This document shows positions 34,302 to 45,009 of a stretch of DNA of 64,000 nt, piece after piece; within the stretch, counting starts at the first letter, position 1; each line of letters starts with the position of its first letter. The DNA lies in contig MU004241.1 of assembly GCA_010405405.1 (NCBI GenBank), positions 186,001 through 250,000 of the forward strand, in the 5' to 3' direction. Under the pieces are notes generated by a model. The model had not been told where the DNA came from, made no database searches, and saw only the letters and a program-made list of their open reading frames with translations. Both the position numbers and the translations under genes were made by a program. This DNA is from Microthyrium microscopicum (Eukaryota; Ascomycota; Dothideomycetes; Microthyriales; Microthyriaceae).

Positions 34302-34817
34302 CTACGGCGTAGCACAACTCCCCGCCTTCCCACAAACACCACTCTTCCCATCAAACATCTCACCCTTCGGACACTCCAGCACCTCCCCATACGCACTCTT
34401 GCCATCGCAAACCGCATATTTATTACACCCCGTCGAGAAGATATCCGGCACTTTACCAGCCGGCACAATGCCCGTCTGACTCTGACACGTCGTCGCGTAA
34501 AGACAGTCCGTATAACCCGGCAGTCCGCATTTCTTGGACACACTATTCCATAGATTCTCGCCCTCGCATGATTGGACTTTGGCGCCGCTGGCGGAGCAGG
34601 TGATGTAGAGGTTGCAGTCCCAGGGATGCCAGAAGGAGCCGGAGGTTTTGCCTGCGCAGAAGTCTTTGGTTTGGCGACGGGTGAGGGACTGGGGACTGGG
34701 AGAGAAGGTAAGTTACTGCGACGAGATTAGGATTGGAGGGACTTACGGATTTGTTGGCGAAGCGGTCACTTCAGTGATGATGGCCGCGACGGCCGCGAAA
34801 AGGATCGCCAGCTGCAT
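34302..34817 (-). CDS. Secreted protein with two CBM14 chitin-binding modules
   Basis: Two exons (34817-34747 and 34695-34302) in correct phase give 154 residues. Exon 1 is a signal peptide (MQLAILFAAVAAIITEVTAS). After a short basic linker, two modules follow, each with six cysteines in the CBM14 (peritrophin-A) spacing. Module 1 runs from FCAGK through WDCNLYITC and VQSC to KKCGLPGYTDC. Module 2 runs from TTCQS through GCNKYAVCDG and VLECPKGEMFDGKSGVC to GSC. CBM14 binds chitin. In fungi the best-known case is Cladosporium Avr4, which shields hyphal chitin from plant chitinases, so an apoplastic or cell-wall role is likely. A related role in the fungus's own wall is equally possible. The 51-bp intron falls between signal peptide and mature protein. 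Confidence 0.85.
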
Positions 34818-35702
34818 CGTAGGTATCTTTGTTCGGTGTGTTTGATGGGCTTCAAGGAAGATGTGGTTGCGAAAGGATTACTATTGTGGTACTAGTATGA
34901 AGCCGTTCGGAAATTGGGTGAATATGAGTCGGAGATTCCTCGTGTGCAACACGCGGAAATTATAAAGCTCATATTAAAGAAGTCGATAAGATGTATGACA
35001 GACTGGTTTAGAGAATCATAGGTAGTTGTTATTGGTCGCCAATGCTTCTGAAGTAGGCCCGCGCCCTTGCTTAATATATGGTTGTATATTAGTCGTGATA
35101 AGAATCGTTATGTTTGTGCAGAATGGCAAGCTCTTCAGGACAAACAAGATCAAACTTGAGAGAGAAATTGATGAATGATGTTTGTACAAAGTACGCTTGA
35201 GTTCCCTCTTTATCTCGCAGTAAGACTGAACAGAAGTTTGGTAAATATATCTGTTATTCAGTGCCCTTACTACAGCATCAAGATAGCTATAATACTACTA
35301 TAAACAAACCGGAGAATGAATACTCCACAAAATCCACTCTCCTTCCTCTGAAGAATTGGAATCTTGCCACAGAAGAAAACTTTCTGCTGGGCCATAAGAA
35401 CCGGGAAATATAATCAACAACGCCACGCTTAATTATGCAGGACAATACGGGCTGAGGAAAGAGGTGCTACAGTGGATGCTGAGAGGAGTGATAAAGGCAG
35501 GCCAAGGAGCTATGTTACACTGCTGGAGGACTTTGCATGCTTGGGAATGATTCGAATGGTTAAAAGAGGACTCGTAGCAATGACATTTGGATGTGATGTA
35601 TGTCAAATGTCAGGTTGGCGGTGCAGATGAATGGTCCGGGCTGTCGTCAACTTCAGCGGGAATATTGAGGCCCCTATTGGCCGCTTCGAGGAGTTCGTCA
35701 AA
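34818..35702. other. Intergenic region
   Basis: Promoter of the CBM14 gene on one side and the 3' flank of the low-complexity protein gene on the other. No gene or ordered repeat seen. Confidence 0.5.
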
Positions 35703-37946
35703 CTATGAGGTTGTATCTTCAACGAATTTGTCGACTGAAGTAAACACAGGAGTTGAAGAGGATTCGATCTTGGTGGTAGTATCCTTGTTGCTGGCCGTAT
35801 CCTCTGTTGTAGTCGTCTTCTCTTTGCTAGGCGTGGTTGGTTGAGCATTTCCTTTCGATAGCAGTCTCGTTTCGCCTTCTGGCGTGGGCGAGATGCGTCC
35901 ATCTTCGGTGATACCTTCAACGACATCTGGTTCGTCATCTGAAGCCTTCTTGGCATTTTTGCGCTTGAGCTTTCTCGGAGACTTCTTTTTATTGTTTGGA
36001 CTAGCAGGAGGCGACAATGGTTCCTTTGCATCATCCCCAGGTTTTGACAAAGTCGTCTGCTCGACTTGCTCAGGCTCGTGCTGGACGACGGTCGAATCGC
36101 CATTTGATTCCATGGAAGTGTCGTCAAGAGCAGCCTCTTTGTTCGCACTAGGGGAACCATTGACGGTCGCGATCTTTGCGCCGGTGCCATTCGAGTTTGT
36201 ATCGATGGTGCTTGTAGCGCTTGAAATTGGATGCGCTGGAGTGGCTTCCTCTGCTGTATTCGATGGAGACTCGACTTCTGTCTTGTCATGCACAGAATCA
36301 TCTAGCTTAGTGTTATCGTTTTCCACATTGACGGCAACCGTCTCGTCCTTCTTCGTAATGGCCGGGGCTTCAGCCATATCCTTCTTCTTGGGAACTTCCT
36401 GGGTACTCATCGTCTCCTTTACCTGCCCTGTCATATCAACAGAGCCCTGTTCGGCATGCTGGCCTTCATTCTGCTTGGTCACCTCCGTGTTCTTGACGGC
36501 CTTGCGCGCACTTCCACCAGTTCCAGCATCCTTTTCTTGAGCCCGCGAATTTGGAGCCTTCTTCCCAAAACTACTACGAAACTCGTCGTTTTCTTTCTTT
36601 TCAGCGCCTCGGACTCGAGACACCAGATTGCCCATCGATTTCGTTTTGACAACCACAGGACTCTTTTGCCGGACGCTCATTCTACTCGCGACTCGGCGAG
36701 TTGGTGCTGGTGGAGTTGTTTGGTTATCATGTATTTTGCTAGCACTGCTTGCAGTTGGGCGCATCATGCGTTGAAGAAAACTACTTTCTGGGGCACGAGT
36801 ACTAGGCTTGCTCTCTGGCTCCGGCGCGGGTGTAGTCTTTTTGCGAGGTGGAGGGCCAAATGTTGCGCTAGGCTTGCGGTTGGCAGGCGAGGTGGTTTGG
36901 ATTGATGGATGGGAGGCACTGCTCAATGTAGAAGTTCTGCGGCTTCGTTGATCGGTGGTAGGGGGAGCAGCCGGTGCGCCGGCCTGAAGTTTCGCAGCTG
37001 AGGATGCAGTGGATGCAACGAGATGGGCTGGGAGGACAATTGGGCGGGTTGGTGATTTGGGTCGTGGTTTTACGAAGCCTGTGGCGGAACGAGTGCCACC
37101 ATTGGAAGTTGTCGAAGTGTTACGCATGGCAGTGCCATGACTGTTAGATGTAGAGCCACTCTTGGTCTTCGAAGCATTGCTTGCTGTTCCTCGCGCAAAG
37201 GATGGCATCGATGCAGCATGTGAAGGAGCTGGCTGAGCTCGTGGTTGTGGTTTTGGTGCAGCTGTCTTTGAAGCAGCAGGCTTGGCTTTGGTAGGCGTTC
37301 TCACTGTAGACGACTTGGGCCCTGTAGCAGTATTTACTCGTGATTTTTGCACATTGATGGCGGCGGGTTTCGACGTTGTGCTTTTGGGTTTTGGCTCGCT
37401 TGTCGTAAGCTTAGTACTCGGGGCGGCAGCTTGCTTCGGTGGGCTAGCAGTCAATGATACATTTGGCGCATCGTCATTGACAGCCTTATCAGGTGTGATA
37501 GTTGAATTGGACTCGCCCTTGGGCTTTTTGAGAGTTGATGCAAGATTGTGTAGAAGTACTGCCGCTGGCTGGATAGGAGCATCATTTGCCGTGATTCCTT
37601 TGGATGGTGTACCATTGACGACTCCATTGTCGCCTCCGGTGTCCTTCATACTTGAGCCATTGACAACAGAGGTTTTGTCTGACTCTTCAGGGATGGAAGA
37701 ATCTTCATTGCTCTCCCCGCTAACATTTCGCGACGTCATTTTTCGAATGAGCTTCGGGCTGGGTTCAACTGGAACGAAGGCAGTGCGTACACGAGAGATA
37801 GGGCGAGGCGATTCGGATCGTCCAGGAGTACCAGGTGTACGACCACGTTGATCGGGGTCGGTGGAGGGCGACGAAGAATTCGCGCTTTCAAACATGGCAC
37901 GTAAGTTCTTGACGCCACTAGAGGAGCTTGCGCGCTCGGTCGCCAT
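35703..37946 (-). CDS. Low-complexity, probably disordered protein
   Basis: A single open frame of 747 residues from the well-placed ATG at 37946 (GCCATGGCGACC context). The frame extends 22 codons upstream without a better start. Composition is dominated by Ser, Thr, Ala, Pro and Lys with no transmembrane segment or signal peptide. A short ordered-looking motif (GVKNLRAMFE) sits near the N-terminus, followed by repeated SPT/TPG sites and then by S/P-rich blocks that end in a highly basic patch (KKKSPRKLKRKNAKK) near residue 670. I do not recognise a family. The N-terminal motif plus basic clusters could suit a scaffold or a nuclear or cytoskeletal protein, but this is speculation. Coding status is secure from frame length; function is unknown. 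Confidence 0.8.
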   Translation of the reverse strand: MATERASSSSGVKNLRAMFESANSSSPSTDPDQRGRTPGTPGRSESPRPISRVRTAFVPVEPSPKLIRKMTSRNVSGESNEDSSIPEESDKTSVVNGSSMKDTGGDNGVVNGTPSKGITANDAPIQPAAVLLHNLASTLKKPKGESNSTITPDKAVNDDAPNVSLTASPPKQAAAPSTKLTTSEPKPKSTTSKPAAINVQKSRVNTATGPKSSTVRTPTKAKPAASKTAAPKPQPRAQPAPSHAASMPSFARGTASNASKTKSGSTSNSHGTAMRNTSTTSNGGTRSATGFVKPRPKSPTRPIVLPAHLVASTASSAAKLQAGAPAAPPTTDQRSRRTSTLSSASHPSIQTTSPANRKPSATFGPPPRKKTTPAPEPESKPSTRAPESSFLQRMMRPTASSASKIHDNQTTPPAPTRRVASRMSVRQKSPVVVKTKSMGNLVSRVRGAEKKENDEFRSSFGKKAPNSRAQEKDAGTGGSARKAVKNTEVTKQNEGQHAEQGSVDMTGQVKETMSTQEVPKKKDMAEAPAITKKDETVAVNVENDNTKLDDSVHDKTEVESPSNTAEEATPAHPISSATSTIDTNSNGTGAKIATVNGSPSANKEAALDDTSMESNGDSTVVQHEPEQVEQTTLSKPGDDAKEPLSPPASPNNKKKSPRKLKRKNAKKASDDEPDVVEGITEDGRISPTPEGETRLLSKGNAQPTTPSKEKTTTTEDTASNKDTTTKIESSSTPVFTSVDKFVEDTTS

Positions 37947-38942
37947 GGCTATGACTTGGGCGGGGAGTCGAAAAGAAGACGGTGATGGCAGGAAGAAACA
38001 GACAGACAACAATCAATGAAAAAGAAGGGCCAAACGCGGTGCAAAGGAGTTGCGAGTGTAGTGTTTAGTTATGGTGGGAGAAGTTGAGAGTTGAGAAGTG
38101 TAAGGTGTATCACCAGAAAATTAATGAGGCTGTCTCGTCCAATTAATCCTTGCCATCTATGCCCCAGAAAATACCCCTGACTCCCGCCCTTTTGGTCCTT
38201 GATTCTCTCCCAAATATGACATCTCCCACCATACCAATAATAACATTCTAAACTGAGGTATGTCATCCCAGAAACTCGCCTATGAACTTCTCGACCTATC
38301 TACGCTCATTCTGGCGGTCAACACGATCCGTCATAATGCTAATGCAGCCCATCTAGATCCATATGCACTCTCTGCATTGGCTGTTCGCCAGTGGCGTTCT
38401 CCTGCAGTAACGCGCTCTCACGTGTAGTCGTGTATGAAAAAGTACATGTAAATACACTGCTTCTTTTAGCCACGGACTGACATGCCGTGGCCCGATGCGT
38501 TTGTAGTAGCCGATGGCTACCTCGAGGCTCAGATCGAGTATCGTGCATCAATCATCCGTTGTGACACGATGTCTGTCATGTCAAGTTACACCATTTCCAT
38601 GAATCATTTTCTTATGTATTGATCTAATACTAGGGGCGCCTTCACTCCTTGTCTGTATATGACGCTGACAGGCACGGCAGGACAGCCAGTATGTAAACCT
38701 ACTAGTACTCACTGCCATGTATCGATGGCAAGCAACATCAAGCATGATAAATTTTGCCAGGTAAGTATATCTCATGTTTACCTATTCCCAAGGTAGTTGC
38801 ATTAATTTGCCATTGTGGAGTTGTGGATGACACTAGACAGAAATTGAAATGAACCGAATTTTGAGCATTCCCAGAGATATGCTATGCTAGTCACTAGAAA
38901 AGCCAAGTATTCATACACATTAGAAGTATCGAATGGAAGCAA
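37947..38942. other. Intergenic region
   Basis: Promoter of the low-complexity protein gene and 3' flank of the histidyl-tRNA synthetase gene. Frames up to 70 codons have no features. Confidence 0.5.
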
Positions 38943-40695
38943 TTACACCTGCAGCGCTGCCAGAGTGCCTGCCAGTGTAGTATCAGTATTCTTCAGCCTC
39001 TTCTTCAACTCCTCCACCAAATCCTCCCGCTTCACGAGGATACCTTCTTTCTCAGCATGACCCTCTGGCAACCCCATCTCCTTGATCTTCACTTCGCCTC
39101 TCGCCAACTCATCCTCGCCCAGGATAACCGCAAATGGCACGCCGCCATTCTCCGCTGCCTTGAACTGTTGCGGCAGCTTTGGCTTGACCTTCCACGAGAA
39201 TTCGGCTCGTAGACCTGCATCCCAGAGCTGCTTGGCAATCTGCATACGTTCCGTCAAACATCCTTTACCGCCCAATGCCATGATATAAACATCTGTCTCT
39301 GTGGCGCGCACAATGTCCGTTGAAGTCTTTGCGTCCTCAATCCGACGCTTGATGATGCTAAAAATGCGATCCACACCAAACGAGATGCCGACACACGGGA
39401 TCTGGCCCTTCTTGCTAAACATGCCGACCAAGCCGTCATATCTTCCACCCGCTGCTATACTGCCGATGCCCACCGATGGATCCGAGCTCCGGTCCTCGTC
39501 TGCATCCACCACCTTCTTAGCTCTACTGACGTTCTTGCCATTCGTCTTAGTGGGTGCCGAGCCTTCAGAGATGACTTCGTAGATTACGCCAGTGTAGTAG
39601 TCAAGGCCACGTGCAAGACTCATGTCGAGGGCAATAAAGTCGAGGCAGCCCCAAATGTCGAGGTAAGAGAGAAGTGTTGTGAGTTCGTCGATGCCAGCTT
39701 TAGCCACAGGGTTGGCCATGAGGTCCGCGTTACTTTGTAAGGTAGCGAGGACTTTTTTGGAGCGCTCAGCGCAAGGGGCGCCGATTTTGAGCTCATCTTC
39801 GTTTTTGACGAATTCACCAATTTTGTCTGCTACCGTGGGCTCGAGACCTTTTTCTTCGATCATTTCTTTGCGGACTTCTTCCCATGGTGACTAGAGCGCA
39901 AGTTAGCATGGATTCCGAAAGAGTTGGAGTTCAACGTACCTTGTCTAACTTGTCGACGGCACTACTTATGGCACGGATTTTGTCCTCCGGTACGCCGCAG
40001 ACTTGGAACATGCCGTCTAGCACCTTTCGGTGGTTGAGTTTGACTGTATACTTGCCATTGAAGCCCAAATTGGCAAAGACTTCAGTAATAATCTTGAGAA
40101 TCTCCGCATCCGGCAGAAGAGGATCATATACACCAGCGATATCGAAATCGCACTGCATGAACTCTCTCATCCGACCCTTCAATATCGCCGGATTATCTCT
40201 CCGCCAGACCTTCGCAATGTGGTATCTTTTTATGCTCTGCGTCTGAGGGTTCATCGCTAGCCAGCGAGCAAACGGCACGGTCAAATCGTATCGTAGCGAG
40301 CATATTTCTCCACCCTGATCAGCCAAGTCGTATATAAGTTTTGAGTCCTCGCCATATTTTCCCGTCAGAATTTCCTTGAGCTCAAAGACTGGTGTATCGA
40401 TTGTGACCCCGCCGTGCTTCTTGAAGACTTCTGTGATTGTCGCAAACACCTTCTCTCGCAGTACTACGTCTGTTCCTTGCCAATCGCGTGTGCCTTTGGG
40501 GACTTTGAGCGCGACACCCTTTTCTCCCTTGTCTTTTGCCATATCGTTGGTGTTGCCTGTGCTGATTGTTTGCTTCCAGGTGAGCTGGGTTGTGGTAGAT
40601 GAGGGGGTCAAGCGGGCGAATTTGAATGCTGCGATAACGGGGCGGCGCGAATTGGTGGTGAAAAGTCTGGCAGACGCCAGAAAGGCAGATTTCAT
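38943..40695 (-). CDS. hts1: Histidyl-tRNA synthetase, probably cytosolic and mitochondrial
   Basis: Charges tRNA-His. Two exons (40695-39940 and 39890-38943) join in phase 0 to give 567 residues. Class II signatures are present: the [12 protein letters not shown] histidine-binding region near residues 135-146, motif 2 ([13 protein letters not shown] through EFMQCDFDI) near 157-186, [25 protein letters not shown], and motif 3 ([11 protein letters not shown]). The C-terminal anticodon-binding domain follows ([12 protein letters not shown]...LREDL-like end). The first 51 residues are rich in Ser, Thr, Arg and Lys with no acidic residue until Asp51, like a mitochondrial presequence. A second in-frame ATG at residue 52 (genomic 40542) begins MAKDKGEKG. 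Yeast HTS1 makes both forms from one gene by alternative starts, so the same is likely here. A Lys-rich insert of about 40 residues separates two catalytic motifs. Confidence 0.96.
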
Positions 40696-41061
40696 GCAAG
40701 GTGATTATAGCGAGGTTATGAGTCAATTGGTTGTCAGGTTGAAAATGTGCATAAAATTATATTGGGCCGCATCGGAGAGCTTCCTTAACCCTAGCCCTGT
40801 AACGGATCACTCTACTTTCGTTCTTTCCAATTATAGAACTGAGGTCAACAAACCATGCTCACATCAATAACACCGCAATAGTCTCCTCTTCATGCTACCT
40901 TACTGTAGTTCCTGCCGGACTGGCTACTTTGACTACAGTCATAGCTGTCAATATCGTCAGGCATTAAGGTTGGCCATGATCTCTTGACGCGAACTCGATG
41001 GAGGCGGACCTTACGCGTTGACGTTTCTCAAGCAAGAGTACGATCTAGTTCACAAGATATT
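40696..41061. other. Intergenic, HisRS promoter
   Basis: About 365 bp between two minus-strand genes. No gene. Holds the HisRS promoter and the end of the 4CL-like gene. Confidence 0.5.
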
Positions 41062-42907
41062 CTACAGCCTTGCCTTGCCATCCGCCATTGCTGCCTCTTC
41101 CTTCTTGACCAGAGCTCGCAGGTCTTTTCGCAGAATCTTGCCTGATGGCGACTTTGGGATAGCATCAAGATAGACGACGCCACCGCGGAGCTGTTTGTGT
41201 GAAGACATTTTGTCCTTCACAAACTGTTTCACTCTATCAGGCGTCATCCTGTTCTTGTCAGCAACGACATAGGCGCGCGGCGCTTCGGTACCCTCCCATT
41301 CAACACCAATGACAGCAGCATCTGCAATCTCGGGGTGTGACAGCAATAGTCCTTCGAGCTCTGCAGGAGCCACCTGCATTCCCTTGTACTTAATGAGTTC
41401 TTTCTTTCTGTCCACGATGAAGAGCAATCCGTCTTTGAAGCATCCAACATCGCCTGTCTTGAACCAGCCATCGCGATCGAATGTTTCGGCCGTCGCTCCA
41501 GGATTCTTATGGTATGAGTTGAAGATTACTGGACCCTTGAGATAGATCTCGCCTTCCTCCCCTGGCCCAACATCTTGTCCCTGTTCGTCGACAATTCTAC
41601 GCGCAATCAGAACTTCTCGTGTATGGAATTGACCATTGCTCACCTAGCAGACATATTGGGAAGCAATCGACTGACGCTTCCCAGCTCATCTTTCTCATCC
41701 ACATTCAGCAACGTGGTGCTACCAGTGCTTTCACTCAAACCCCAGGTTTGCATGATGAACACCTTGCCCTTGCCGAACTTCTTTGAGGCAGCTTCCTGTA
41801 GCTCTTTCTTCATGGGCGCTGCTCCAGAATACGCAACCCGCAAATGGTCAAATTGATCGGTAACTTCTGGCGTCTTCGCTATGAGCAGATAGATTGGAGG
41901 CACGGTGAAGAATATTGATATCTTATACCGTCGATTATACTCGAGGAATTTGAGAAAGTCGAATTTTGGCATCCAATAAGTTGTTCCACCCATGAACACT
42001 GGATTAACAAAATAGCCTTGCATGCCTGCAATATGCGCCACAGGTAAATGCGCGAGCGTCGTGTATTTGAAGTTGGGCTCTTTGGCGAAGATCTGTTCCC
42101 GTTGCATCTGACATGAGATGAATACTTCTGCGACCATGTTCATATGAGAAAGAGTTACACCTAAGGCACTTGTCAGCACAAGGACAAGTCTATTAGCATT
42201 GGCTAAGGACCTTTTGGCAGTCCAGTGGTACCAGAGGAGTATATCAGACAGCTCGGCGTCGACTCCAGCTCTTTCTGGGAAGTGATTCTTTTCCAGTCTA
42301 GCATCTCCGATGTCAAAACATCCTTTCCGGTTGCACTCTCCCTCAATGCAACATTTGGAGCATCGATTAGCAGTAGTCGGTCTGCCGGGATGCCACACTC
42401 TTTCGCCGCAGCTATCACCACATCCTTCGTATCTTCATTATAAATTACAACATCGCTGGGAGCACCCTTGATCAGACGAACAAGCTCATCCACAGTTGAG
42501 CTTGAACTAACAGAGGAAAAGATTCCACCTGCTGCCAATACACCATAGAACATGGTTGGCATGACATAGCTTCCACTGGCGATACATGTCACGTAACTTG
42601 GCTCTGTGCCTGCACCGACGCCATATCTGTGACGCAGGGAATGCGCGACTCTCTTCGTCAGATCTCGAGTTTCTGCCTTGGTCAACTTCAAGTTGGGATT
42701 TTCTGCATCGACGTGTAGAGGTTGTTGTTCTATTGCTGTTGAGTGCTTCGATTCTAGAAGATCTTAGCATCTTTACTTTGCCTTCAAAGCGATTGTGGAC
42801 CAACCAAAGAGCAGTGTCAAGATGTCGAGTTTCGGTATGTCATAGGTAGTGTTACATCGGTATATGATCGAAGAGCCATCCCTTATGGTTTCAGTCTGGA
42901 TGGACAT
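41062..42907 (-). CDS. 4-coumarate-CoA-ligase-like acyl-CoA synthetase, peroxisomal
   Basis: An adenylate-forming enzyme that activates a carboxylic acid to its CoA thioester. Four exons (42907-42805, 42753-42211, 42160-41644, 41596-41062) join in phase to give 565 residues, standard for the family. The start MSIQTETIRDGSSIIYR precedes a family-typical PLHVDAENPNLKLTKAETRDLTKR block. The AMP-binding P-loop is YSSGTTGLPKG near residues 206-216, followed by the LSESTGSTTL region, the adenylate-binding DGWFKTGDVG, the hinge DRKKELIKYKG and the terminal PKSPSGKILRKDL lysine motif. The last three residues are ARL, which fits the peroxisomal PTS1 consensus [SAC][KRH][LM]. The substrate could be a fatty, coumaric or other aromatic acid; sequence alone does not decide. 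All introns are 47-52 bp. Confidence 0.92.
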
Positions 42908-43424
42908 TGTCAAATATGACCGGTCGTATCGGATATTGACTTGCGTATATTCGTTGAGGTAAGTGAGAGAAAGCAATATGAGCTTGTTCAACGAAAGTAC
43001 AAGAAATTTCACATTGCTACGACGCTCTCTTGCGCTGTCAGTACCGTTGACCTGACCCTCTTTTGATATCCTCGGCGAGGATGATCGTGTGGGGTAGCTA
43101 CAAAGAACTAATACTCTACGAAAACGCCACCAGTTCACTACTAGCCTCCTTTGCAAGTATTCCCCGCACTTTTCCGGGAATACTTACAATAATAGGGAAA
43201 GCTTAAACGCTTAAACGCTTAAGGCCTTAAAGACAGTCGGAGACTTAGAATGATTGTGGGGTGCTTAGAGATTGTTGGCATGGATCCACATGCCAGGTCT
43301 CTAGAGGATTTAGCACATTTTCATGGCAGCTTTCTTCAGCCTTGTCAGGGATAGCTGGAAACTTGGGTGATTATCGAAGGCTATTGATGGCTAAAAGATA
43401 CAGCTGGATTCTCATTCTACAGGT
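42908..43424. other. Intergenic region with small inverted and tandem repeats
   Basis: Promoter of the 4CL-like gene and 3' end of the SURNod19-like gene. It contains a hairpin at 43155-43185 and a GCTTAAAC-type triplet repeat at 43201-43224. No gene. Confidence 0.5.
43155..43185. repeat. Perfect 10-bp inverted repeat
   Basis: AAGTATTCCC and GGGAATACTT are separated by 11 bases (CGCACTTTTCC). Directly downstream, at 43201-43224, three 8-bp units read GCTTAAAC, GCTTAAAC and GCTTAAGG. They may be the footprint of a lost mobile element or a protein-binding hairpin; neither is shown. Confidence 0.7.
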
Positions 43425-45009
43425 TTATCGACCGAGTCCAAGCATGCCCAGCAGTCCACCACTTTTAGCTTTGGCAGCGGCAGCATCCGCAGCAGGATCA
43501 GGTTTGAGAGCCATACTGAAAGCAATAAGGCCCATCTCTTCGGCTTCACCACCTCCAGAAGTACGTCTGTGTTTCGTCAGTTTCTGTTTAGGGCCTTTGT
43601 GTACACATCAGGGGTAACTTACGCTGGATGAGCGTCAAGATCATAGTTTGCCGCCAGAGAAAGGACATCACCTTTCTTTACTGGAATCAACTCGTCACAA
43701 GTGCTCATCTTGTTCAAGGCTGCCCAGGTTCCTTTGGCGTCAGACTTGTCCATGTATGAGGCTTTGGACTCGCAGACCGTCTTGTTGTTGATCATAACAG
43801 GTATACTGACCCCTCCATCGTGTAGATGACCGCGAATACCAAACATGTAGCCGTCTCTTTGGAAAGTCATTCCCTTGCTGGCAACAGAAAACTTCTTCTG
43901 GCCTTTCTCAGGCCGGATACCGATGCTCCCATCACAATTGGTAACACTCAAGTTTTCTGAAGTCACTTCCAATTTGCCTTTACCTGGAAGGTACTCGAAG
44001 TCTACTTTTGCGTAAACCAACTTCTTCTCGTTGGTATAGTTGACGAGTTCCGCTGTGAGGTACATGATATCTCCCTTTGCAACATAGTAGCCGCCGTCGA
44101 AGGTTGGGTCATCTTGAGCATAGAGGTATTTGCCACCATCCTCACCAACTGCTAAGAAGACAGATATTGGGAGGGTGAACTTTGCTTTCTGATTCGGGCA
44201 AGAGACCAGCGCAACTGGTCGCTTAGCAGTATCCGCGAAGACTACGTGGTGATTATAGACTCCAGTGTTGACGTCTGCTGGGGATCCATCTTCGTAGACT
44301 AGACTGACACTGCCTTTTAGTACAGTCATATCACCAGGGAAATTTTCGGCTTGAGTGGCGAATGTCGTGCCTGCAGGGTCCATGCCTTGGAGATTTGAGT
44401 TTGGTGTCTTCTTCCTGTCCTATAGTCATATTGTTTAGTAAGATGTCAATGCCATTGGGAACAGTAGTCATACCGCGGCAGTTACGACGTCGAATGGTCC
44501 ATACCAAAGTTGCATCCTCTTCACTCCCGGTCTCTTCATTGTAGCTTCTGCTGCCATCGTTTTCGCTAGCCTCGTCTTCTCCATGTATCCTATGGACATT
44601 TGAAGGAGTGCTGGGGTTGCTTCTGACTGTAACATGTAATCGATAAGTCCTGGGGGAGAATCAGATGGGTTCTCAAAGAGCAGCATGCTTCAGATCAGTA
44701 TGCGCGCAGTACATAAACTGTTGTGCTATGATTCTTGCCCATATCAGAGATAAAACACTGACTTACCTCCAGACATTCCGCTGGTCATGCCACCCATTCC
44801 TCCCATACCACCCATTTCGCCTCCACCTGGGCTTTTAGCATCCTGTGGTTGACCTCCATGGCCTCCATGTTGAGGCTCTCGTCGATCTAGTTTCTGTCAG
44901 TACCAAGTTCAAAACACTTGGAGGAGAAAGGCCACTGACGCAACGTCGGCGAAGCAAAAGCACTCTGAACACCAATAGCCACCGCTGCTAAAAGAATATT
45001 TCGACGCAT
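43425..45009 (-). CDS. Secreted SURNod19-like protein
   Basis: Five proposed exons (45009-44940, 44886-44763, 44687-44474, 44419-43623, 43566-43425) give 448 residues in consistent phases. The second intron needs a GTCAGT donor three bases inside a better-looking GTAAGT, so that junction is less certain. The N-terminus is a signal peptide (MRRNILLAAVAIGVQSAFAS). Then comes a Gly/Met-rich linker with repeated MGG units near residues 43-57. The main domain matches what I recall of the stress up-regulated Nod19 family: GSVSLVYEDGSPADVNTGVYNHHVV, VSCPNQKAKF, GGYYVAKGDIMYLTAELVNY and YMFGIRGHLHDGGVS with conserved His residues. The C-terminus is Ala/Gly-rich. Function of the fungal members is unknown. 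The paired His motifs hint at metal binding, and I see no transmembrane segment apart from the signal. Confidence 0.65.

Noticed and set aside
35603-36301. 232-codon minus-strand open frame
   Set aside because: It is a frame shadow of the 747-residue low-complexity gene on the same strand.
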